Source of the DNA: Axinella damicornis
Taxonomy: Eukaryota > Porifera > Demospongiae > Axinellida > Axinellidae
Direction of reading: 5' to 3'
DNA length: 64,000 nt
Assembly: GCA_963931865.1 (NCBI GenBank)
Contig: OZ007515.1
Coordinates: 8,100,185 to 8,164,184 of the forward strand
A program made the position numbers and the translations under genes. Within the stretch, counting starts at the first letter, position 1. Each line of letters opens with the position of its first letter. This document shows, one piece after another, positions 55,999-64,000 of the stretch. The notes under the pieces are model-generated. The model saw only the letters and a program-made list of their open reading frames with translations. It was not told where the DNA came from and made no database searches.

Positions 55999-57466
55999 AT
56001 GAATATCCATGGAATTCAACTACCGCTTATACTTTCATTTCTCACTGCAATTGTCATCACCATGGTGCATTGCCTCCCTATGAAGGAACAGGTGGATGAA
56101 ACAATGTGGGAACAGACTGGAAGAATCAAAGCAAACATCTTGGGTAATCTAGCCTTGATGGAGCAACCTCCTCTAGACGCACCGCTCATGCAAGATGAGG
56201 AAAACGTCGTTGCAGCCTTTGAGGATTACATTACTGCTAAGGAAGAAAGGAGAGCACATGTGAAAAGTAGCATGCCTACCATCACTACCGCGTTTGTTGG
56301 AGAGCTGAATAAACATGGTAAGTCAGGGTTTCATCTAGAAAAAAATGTTTGGGGGGGAAGTAGTGCCAAGTGCCGTGCAAAATGTTTTGAGGTTAATTAA
56401 TTCCCTGGAAGAGGTGTAGCCTACAGCAGTATCTGAGTCCTAATATGGTATTACCTGTGATGTAATGATATAGTCAATCTCTTCTTTGGGGGGGAAGCTA
56501 GACTGTTTGGGGGGGAAGCTTCCCCCTTGCCCCCCCCCCAGTAGATGAAACCCTGTAAGTTGTTTCAGAAGTTCGCAGATAGATTTGTTCTCAAATGACG
56601 ATTTACCTCCATGCATGATAACCTCCATGATGTTCATTGTCTCCCTTACAGTTTTCTCTGCAAGAGCAAACCAGGCAAGGTCTGCAAGTAATGAAAGCAC
56701 AGCAGATGGCTACTCTGTTCGGTTTGATCTGGACCTGCAAGAGACTAGTACAACAGACTCAATCATTCAGGTAGAGCTACTACTTTTCCAGGACTCTCCA
56801 CTACCCTGCCAGAACAACACCCAATTTCGCATTGAAATTAAAGCTTCCACTGATGGACCAAGTCCTGTTTTGAGCACCAAACATACCGCAGCAGAGGAAT
56901 CTGGATACGTTACCATTGATATTACACCGGTTCTTACAATCTGGCTCAGAGTCACTAACAACTCTAAGGGACCCTTTGTCCTTGAGATATCAGCTTACTG
57001 CTCAGGGTTTCCTCACTGCAACAGTTCTCTTTTTGATGCTGGAGTTGGAGACAAATCACCAAAGCTGATCATCTCAAAGGAGGTAGAGGATGGCTCTTCA
57101 CAGATACGACTCAAACGACAGTCAACAACTCAATCAGGAATTGGCTTCTGCTCTGAAGGCGCAACTGCATGTTGTCTGCATTCACTCACTATCAATTTTA
57201 GAGATGATCTTGGGATAAATTTTGTGCTTCAACCCAGGTCATTCACTGCAAACTACTGTGCAGGCTTGTGCCCAGAAGGTGGTACCTTTACCCCCCAAAT
57301 TTTTGAGTTTTACAATCGACTTGGTGCAGGAAGCCCAGTGGCATCGATTGAGCCACACTGTGGCATACATAATAGTCAGAGCCTTGATGTGCTTAAGAGA
57401 GTCAACAGTGTTCTAATTATAGATGAGCTTCAGGATGTGGTTGTGACCTCCTGCAATTGTTCTTAA
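55999..57466 (+). CDS. TGF-beta superfamily ligand precursor, copy U6
   Basis: Exons 55999-56317 and 56652-57466 join to 377 residues. The intron is 334 bp because a 232-bp transposon sits just inside the donor. Signal peptide LILSFLTAIVITMVHC; the acidic N-terminal propeptide is like U4; LAP-like core with WLRVTNNSKGPFVLEISAYC; cleavage site RLKR (preceded by I rather than R). The mature domain is the most divergent of the set: GFCSEGATACC, NYCAGLCPEG, EPHCGIHNSQSLDVLKRVN, SCNCS. The inter-chain cysteine is again missing. Core knot residues are kept while surface positions change, which suggests a diverged but working ligand. Its 3' flank matches U2 and U4, so it begins a third module. Confidence 0.87.
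56324..56555. mobile_element. 232-bp MITE in the U6 intron
   Basis: Perfect ends CAGGGTTTCATCTA and TAGATGAAACCCTG, sub-terminal G/C runs, and TAAGT target duplications at 56319-56323 and 56556-56560. The left duplication keeps the donor GTAAGT intact. All other copies have the empty site GTAAGTTGTTT. Confidence 0.92.
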
Positions 57467-58640
57467 CATCTACATCCTGCAACATCGAGTACAACATACA
57501 CTTTATAGCAGGATTTGCCCTGATATATGAGTAGCTAGTGCTCTATAGCTTTATACTTTTGCATCAATCACTTTCTGTGATTGCTGTAAATGAATGCTTT
57601 CTTTTGCCTTGTCACCAGTGAACATTAAAATTTCATATTTGAGTGATGCTGAGAATATAGAAGTGGTTCTGACATTCTATCATGCAGCAATTATTCCAGT
57701 GTTGGAGTGAACTTCCATTCTGTGATGTTAATCTGTTGAGATAAATTATGCCACAATTTGATCCTTCAAAATTAGGCACATAACTACCTGCAGGGATATC
57801 ACTTAGCTTGATGCATCTACTTGTGACTAGTGCTCAACACCACCTGCAAGGCTCTTGACGTATCGGAATGCTAGATATTGATCCTTAAAATTAGAGCACC
57901 TAAGGAAGATGAACATGTTAACTACTGGGCATATCCGGCAGAGAGCAGTGGCCTCAGTATACACATCCCCCATAGCTGCTGTGGAACTCTATAGTCAGGA
58001 CACCATTGGGTGGAAATATAAGTTTCGTCATTTGTAGAGAGATTGCCTCTTTTCGGAGGTTCAAAATGCAATTATTTAGGACCTCGAAAATTGTCATTTG
58101 TAGAGAGAGGTCTGCTTGAGCCTTGAAGCCCATCGCATATATTACAACCTACAAACCAACAAAACAACCACCCCTAAAGAAAGCAAAACCATCATGGACT
58201 TGTGGTGATGGACTGTTTTGTAACGAACTTACAAGCAGCCCATGCACATCGGACATGAAAGAGAAAGCTGAAAGTCAGACTGTTAAGTTTAGAACATGTA
58301 CAACTTGATATCATGCTTTTGCTTGGGTTCATTGAATTTCAGCTCTGTACTATACCTTCGTTTCAAGGATTTATGTTGAATCTGCATGGTGGTGATTTTA
58401 GCTAACACCACGGACTATTTTGGTACCAAAATTCATGATGTGGCCCATGTTTTGTGCCTAGACAGCAAAGTGAAAACTGAAAATCAGACTGTTGTGATGG
58501 GTGACTACCTCTGAACCTAGTGAACTAAGGGGATGTGGTTTATTATGGGTCTTTTGGGAATTCACACATTAAAATTCATTTTACTAGGAATTCATCGAAG
58601 TGCACTCCAACCCTAACCTTCTTCAAAAGATTATTATAGT
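57467..58640. other. U6 3' flank
   Basis: 57467-57970 matches the flanks after U2 and U4. 58.1-58.5 kb resembles the flanks after U1, U3 and U5 (GACTGTTTTGAAACCAACTTAC and AGCTGAAAGTCA variants), diverged. No gene. Confidence 0.6.
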
Positions 58641-58669
58641 TCCAAATCCAAGAGGGATTGATCGGTCAT

Positions 58670-59038
58670 CCAAAATGATGATCTTTGCCCATTTCTATAG
58701 CTGTGGGAGATACTGATTTTAATGGAATGCCAAGACCTACGTATCTACATTCATTCATTATGCAACGCAAATTGTCATGTGCTTACGTTCAGTGCTTTGA
58801 TACACTCTGTGCTTATGTTAGTGTAACCTTCCTCTTTTGCTTGTGTTCAGTGCTCTCATTTACCCCCTTTGGATTTACTGCACCAGGTGGTATACTTTTG
58901 ACTTGTGTGCATCACTTGTTCCATAATAATTATTTTGAAGTTCATAGCTATTCAGACAGGGAAGTAGTCTTGCTATGTAAATTAACACGAAGTTCTGAGG
59001 TACTTGGCCAAGTTGACGATCAGGTGTTGGGTGTGTAA
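58670..59038 (+). pseudogene. Possible copine/VWA-like fragment
   Basis: LPISIAVGDTDFNGM at the start of a 117-residue open frame (58685-59038 from its ATG) resembles the SIIIVGVGxADFxxM motif of copine-type VWA domains, and the end EVLGQVDDQVL loosely resembles the copine C terminus. The middle does not fit, and no splice sites were found that clean it up. It could be chance or a decayed fragment. Confidence 0.2.
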
Positions 59039-59339
59039 ATACAGAGTAGATAAATGGAATGCTCTTCTATCTGCAATGAATTGTAGGTAAGGGAGTGTTG
59101 GTGTCTATGCAGTCCACTATATCAGCAGCTACGTACTTAAGATTGTTAGCAGACTAGTTCTGCCATCTATGAAATTCAGTTTGTTCATGCTTTGTGCAGC
59201 TGAAATTCATGTTTGTCATCCATCAAAGCACAGTGGGGTAGTCAAGCAATCCTTGAACACAAGTAAGTTGAGAGTACACTGAGGAACAAATGTAATCCTG
59301 TTTGCACTTGCACTGTGTGTGCATGTGCATGAGCGCATG

Positions 59340-59340
<1 letters not shown>

Positions 59341-59396
<56 letters not shown>

Positions 59397-59420
59397 TGTG
59401 TATGTGTGTGTGTGTGTGTG
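59341..59420. repeat. (TG)n microsatellite
   Basis: Long GT dinucleotide runs with one ATG interruption. They lie within the 3' intron region or flank of the protease gene. Open frames through them are artefacts. Confidence 0.95.
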
Positions 59421-59467
59421 TCAGACATCGGTCGATCCACAGACATGGGAGAATGAGAGTTACTTAC

Positions 59468-62400
59468 GTATTGATCAGCACTTCCCTCAGCTGGATTGGA
59501 CAGGGTAGAGCCTTAAATTCAAAAATGTAGTAGCTCAAATACTTGGCCATCACCCCAGCCTGCAGAGAGCACCACAATAAGGCGTGCAGTAATCTGTTAA
59601 AGTGTAATAACTATGCAAAAGAAACAGTGTTAATAGTAAGATTCACCCGAACTGAGATTGTACCTCCTCTTTACAGTGGCATACATGAAGTCTTCTGAGT
59701 AGCATCTCTTAATATGACTGCTCTTACTTCCATGGCATTGAAGCAAACAAAAGTGTAATTATACCCAAAATGACACACTGAACAGGAGATGATGGAGATA
59801 GAGCACTACACAGTGTCCATATGCACAATAGCTGTATGAGAGTTGTGTAGAGAGTGATAGATACTCGAGTACTCCTGAGTACTTTGTTGAAGGAAAACCT
59901 ATAATTATGCTGTTGCATGCAGGAGTGGAAAGACACATACAAACTGTGTGTATACTGTTAATCTGAGGAGCTAGGCCAATGGGAAAAATAATCTGATGTG
60001 CTTTGCAGATTGGTGCTAATTAAGAATCAGCTGTGTATATTCTGTCCGTTTTAAGCATTTCATATCATGTTCTCCAGTCCATCATATGGTGCAAATGCTG
60101 GAAGCTAGGGCGTGACTTACAACATGTGGAGTAGCCTGTGAAGTACCTACAATGAAAGAAATTGAATAGGTAACGTGAGGTGTTGTGACCACCTTGAGCA
60201 TCAACCACACTCCTGGTAAGGCAAGGGATTTTCACATTCGTGTCTAATGCCTTGCTTTACTCTCACTACATCCATACTTCAGTATTTAGATTCAGATTGC
60301 ATCCACCAGCTTGTACTTATAGGTTGCCCCATTTTAACATGTGTGTGTGTAGTACTACCAAACAACCAAAGGGAGCAATGGTGGCCAACGCAGACAGACA
60401 AGAATGCCATAACTCCATCATAATACTACACGTATGTCAGTCAACAATGGAGGTCGTGATGGTGTTGTCAGAGCCTCCCCAGAGTGCTCAAATATTTATG
60501 TGCTGACATTTTTCCTTCCAGGGTGTAAGTGCATGAGCGTACGTATTCGTGCACATGAGGGGTGGGTGTTTACTTACCACTTAGCACTGCAGTGCCGCCA
60601 CCAGGTGCGAGTGACAAAATATCCACTCCCTGACGGACAAGAATTGAAACCCCCTCTCAATGTCAAATATTAGAACAATACATTTTACGTAGCTATTGAC
60701 TCACAGGAGCTATGATGTCAACACATTTCCCAAAGTTGCTGAAGAATGCGTAAAAATCGTCGCAATCACTTGCGGCTACCGTAACACTGCATGAAGATAA
60801 ACAGAGCAGTTGTTAGTACAGAACTCGTTATCAACATAATTATTGTGCTATCGATAATCATGCAGGGCTTCTCATCAAAAGATCAAAAAACAGAAAATAG
60901 CTCTATGTATCCATTATTCGGTTCACGGCAAGCTTGAGTATATAGGTTTACATGCATTTCACTTACGCATCCACTGCCCCAGCTGGGGTGACTTGACATG
61001 CATCAACAAAGCTGTTTCCTGCTGCAACTGCAACATGCACCCCCTGTATGAGACAATAATCATGTACAGCACTTGCACTCTGTCACTTGCGGTGTGTCGT
61101 GCAAGCAACAACAAATTGGTGAGTGGTCTGAGACAGTTATTCGTCACTCTGTCAATCCTAATATACAATACAGAGTAACTACAGCAGTGGTATGCTTTAG
61201 AGCCTTTATCACATTCATTACTGTACACGCTGTTATGTGCATACACAGTCTATGGAATTCATATGTTAACATGAGAGGTGACTTACCGTCTGCACTGCTG
61301 CATTTGTGAGCATGTTGACAGCAACTGAGGTCGGACCTTCAAGAGACATGCTGTGGTTTAGAAGGAGATCACAGTAATGTAGTGTCTTTTTCATTACTCA
61401 TGCAATTAAGGGGATAGCATTCACATGTCAGTATGCATTACGACAGTCTCACCAAGGTTACTGAACAGACAGCAAGACTCCCTTCTCTTTGAATAAAGTT
61501 GCATGCGGCTATGTAGATCTGTTACATTTTGTACTTAAATAGCTAAATCAAACTTGGCGTAGATTCTACTCTGCTACATTCTAGCAAACACCATCTAGAC
61601 TATACAATAATAGATTAACAAAATTAATTTACTCTTTACATACCATAATGCAACTTACTTGATGACGCACACCTCATCACATGTATTGCACGGACCTTGG
61701 GTTACTACAGTACAGCACTGCTGAACAACCCAATCTATTCCTTGGCTGATTGAACTGTAATAATGCAGAGGGGACACATAGCATGATCCAGTTGTTTGGG
61801 CATTCAACAGCATGCATGACATTGTGTGATGCCACATACGCATATGAGCCAAAGCCAAATGTATCCAACACCCGAACTGAAATTGCATTTGCTGCCTTAG
61901 CAACTCCATATGTGTTAGACATCGCAATGCCTGAAATTAGAGAGTACCAGAGTTTCAGATAAAACCACTTTTGTGTAGAAACCACATAAGTCGACAATTT
62001 CTGTGATGTGCATGTATTATTGAGAGAGAACATACATATGCATGTTACTGAAAGTTCAGTTGGAGCTAATTTATAACCAGTGAGCAAACTCTTACCAGCT
62101 ACATGAGTACCATGACCGTGTGGGTCTCCTGTTGAGAAATCACTTGCAAAGTTTGCCCCAAAAGAAGCCCTTCCACCAAAGTCTGGGTGGGTTGCGTCTA
62201 TCCCCCTGTTATGTGAGAGAGCATCCTTACAATTGTATGCTCAACTTACTGAGTAATGAATATGTACTCACGTGTCTATCACATAGATGTCTACCCCACT
62301 GCCACTTGCTGAAATGATCAGGAACAAAGAAAACTTGCATAGTCAAACTGTTTTGACAAGGCAGGATGCATGTGTATCATACTGCACGCACGAATTTCTT

Positions 62401-63632
62401 GCAAAGGGGAACCCGTGCACTTTGTATATGCATCAAGTTCAAAATATTTCTTAGCAGTGTATAATTATTCTATATATTGCAAATGTGACTTGTCACCACA
62501 AACTGGCACGGCATTATTTCATATGGTTTGTCAAAATATGTCATTTTGGGGGCTTTGCCAGTTATGACTTACTGTCAGGGTTGTAGACATAGGAGTTGGA
62601 ATTGGGACTGGGAGATGTGGTTGTTCGAACGATTCCCTGGTGAAGTAGGAGAGATGATGTGTATAATCGTAACGCCATCACAAATTGGTATTGCATTATT
62701 GTGTCTTACCCATGGTGGATTACACTGCACTTCACACGGTGGAGTGAATGCTGCTGTACTTACTTTCTATAGGGTAAAATAATGGACATTGAATTGTTCG
62801 GATCAAGATTGTGCTGATCTGCATAGCATAATTGTGTTGCTTTACCTAGGTCACTCAGAGCTAATTGTTTGTCTGAAATCCCATAACCACTGGGTCTGTT
62901 ACGAATAGCAGTCAAAATTGTCATAGAAGGATCTCTCAGTGGCTTGAAATCGCAAGTAGCACTATGATAAATAGTGTGTTTCCTAACTTGCGATTTTTGG
63001 AAACCTGTATGGAAATCTGGTCTGGAAATCTGTTGCAACTCAATGACACGGCATGTTTCCTAAGAAACATGCCGTGTCCTTGAGTTGCCACAGATTTCCA
63101 GACCAGATTTCCATACAGGTTTCCAAAAATCGCAAGTTAGGAAACACACTATTTATCATAGTGTAGACTTGGCTTGTGTGTGATGGGGTTTGTATTGTGA
63201 GCTCCAAGAGACATTGCTCCTTGTGGAGAGTCACATGGTACTTCCAGCTACTACTTAGAGCACATCTGCATTGTAGCTGCTATAGTTTTTGCACTTGAGC
63301 AGACAGCTCACTCAGGCTAGCTTCACTCATTTTACCTGGTCTACTTCAACGAAGTCTACAATAGCCATTGAACGCACTCTGCTCAGCAAGCTGTAAGGGA
63401 TAATTATAATATAGTTGGATCAAACCAGTGCAAGGAATAATAAATGGAGGTATGTATGCTCACTCATCTGTTAGGATGGCTGTGTAACCACGAAAGAGGG
63501 TACCAACAGATATTTCTGCAGTGATGTTAGGCCTAGGCACAGTGACATTCTGAGTCCGACCTTCTGTGCTAGCATTGGTGCTCAGGCGGGCCAGGCTGGC
63601 CAGACGACGAACTGTCTGCAGGTGACTTTTCA
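59468..63632 (-). CDS. Proteinase K-like subtilisin serine protease (S8), 5' partial
   Basis: Secreted-type serine protease of the proteinase K/PCSK9 branch. An inhibitor-I9 propeptide is encoded by exons 63464-63632 (ISVGTLFRGYTAIL) and 63346-63390 (VRSMAIVDFVEVDQ). Catalytic-domain exons, all with GT-AG borders and consistent phases: 62573-62636, 62272-62308 (catalytic Asp, VDIYVIDTG), 62096-62205 (catalytic His, GDPHGHGTHVAG), 61840-61930 (YGVAKAANAISVRVLD), 61659-61754 (GIDWVVQQC), 61287-61350, 60967-61043 (oxyanion Asn, GVHVAVAAGNSF), 60705-60786 (VTVAASDCDDF), 60578-60629, 60121-60146 (catalytic Ser, SGTSQATPHV) and 59468-59559 (AGVMAKYLSYY). The triad is complete. Unresolved: the exon between propeptide and 62636 (a candidate near 62845-62955 does not join in frame, and a palindromic MITE sits beside it), the 3' terminal exon, and the 5' end with the signal peptide. 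Confidence 0.88.
62960..63163. mobile_element. 204-bp palindromic MITE inside the protease gene
   Basis: Arms CACTATGATAAATAGTGTGT... and complement, nearly perfect over the full length. TAG on both sides (62957-62959 and 63164-63166) fits a 3-bp target duplication, as in PIF/Harbinger-type elements. It lies between the propeptide exons and the first catalytic exon. Confidence 0.9.
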
Positions 63633-63639
63633 CTAGTTG

Positions 63640-64000
63640 GGAACAAGGAACAAGAATACATTATTATTCACTCTGACACAATTAATATTGCACTAATACA
63701 GTATGCAAAGACAACATGATTGTTACTGCTCTCTCATGACTTGCAGCAGAAGTATCCAAGGTATATACGCTGGCATCATGTACTTATGAAAAGGCTCGCT
63801 CAGAATCTGAATAATTAAGCACCTTAGCACAAGGCAACTAATCATGCAGTATTGTCAGGTCGTGTTTGCATTAGCAACCCAGCACCACTATGCCCATGCT
63901 GGGATGCAGCAGAAATGTTGTTTGTTTGTTTATTCTTTCTTCACTGCATCATCTTAAGAGGTATATACATTCAAGTGGCACGCTCAAGAACCTTCCAAGG
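63640..64000. other. Probable upstream intron/flank of the protease gene
   Basis: No exon recognised. The acceptor CCAACTAG at 63633-63640 (minus strand) implies at least one further 5' exon, either here or beyond the window. Confidence 0.5.

Noticed and set aside
58670..59038. Functional copine gene
   Set aside because: Only ~15 residues fit, with no supporting exons; kept as a very low-confidence fragment.
59216..59508. Open frames of repeated His-Thr or Cys-Val
   Set aside because: They are translations of the TG/CA microsatellite.
1..64000. tRNA, rRNA or other structured RNA genes
   Set aside because: No tRNA A/B-box pair with a cloverleaf, and no rRNA core motifs noticed on either strand; the strong hairpins seen are transposon palindromes with target duplications.

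Overview
The window reads as nuclear DNA of an animal, most likely a demosponge. The reasons are spliced genes with short GT-AG introns, secreted TGF-beta-type growth-factor precursors, an ADAR-type RNA-editing deaminase, a many-exon proteinase K-like protease, a kelch gene relic, and a pair of very large intronless beta-helix/multi-transmembrane proteins of a kind I associate with sponge genomes. The assignment rests on recalled family resemblance, not on a search. I saw no bacterial operons, CRISPR arrays, rRNA or tRNA genes.

Layout. 1-16.7 kb: a large inverted repeat (arms 1-1119 and 15281-16718, each built of ~130-bp tandem repeats) brackets a repeat-rich segment with a kelch pseudogene (5.8-6.6 kb), nested DNA transposons (6.6-9.0 kb), TGF-beta copy U1 (11.8-13.0 kb) and a retrotransposon relic (14.2-14.8 kb). 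16.9-33.4 kb: module A with U2 (pseudogene), U3 (nonsense-mutated) and giant membrane protein M1. 33.9-54.4 kb: module B, a duplicate of A, with U4 (intact), U5 (intact), an ADAR deaminase gene on the minus strand, a 4.5-kb DNA transposon absent from A, and M2. 55.0-58.0 kb: start of a third module with U6 (intact). 59.2-63.7 kb: a proteinase K-like subtilase on the minus strand, its 5' end outside the window or unresolved.

The core of the window is therefore a tandem array of six TGF-beta-like ligand genes, all on the plus strand, interleaved with two copies of a giant receptor-like protein. Four ligand copies keep an open precursor after splicing (U1, U4, U5, U6; U1 has a damaged splice donor), and two are broken (U2, U3). 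The intact copies have a signal peptide, a latency-type propeptide, an RLKR furin-like site and a ~116-residue cystine-knot domain that lacks the cysteine normally used for the inter-chain disulphide. An upstream module with a perfect NF-kB-like palindrome and, in five of the six copies, a CRE-like site is shared, in places in inverted orientation.

How the genes work together is inference. The ligands would be secreted, latent, furin-processed signals. The M proteins could be cell-surface recognition or adhesion receptors, but only their co-duplication links them to the ligands. The abundant small transposons with identifiable target duplications give a readable insertion history of the duplicated modules.
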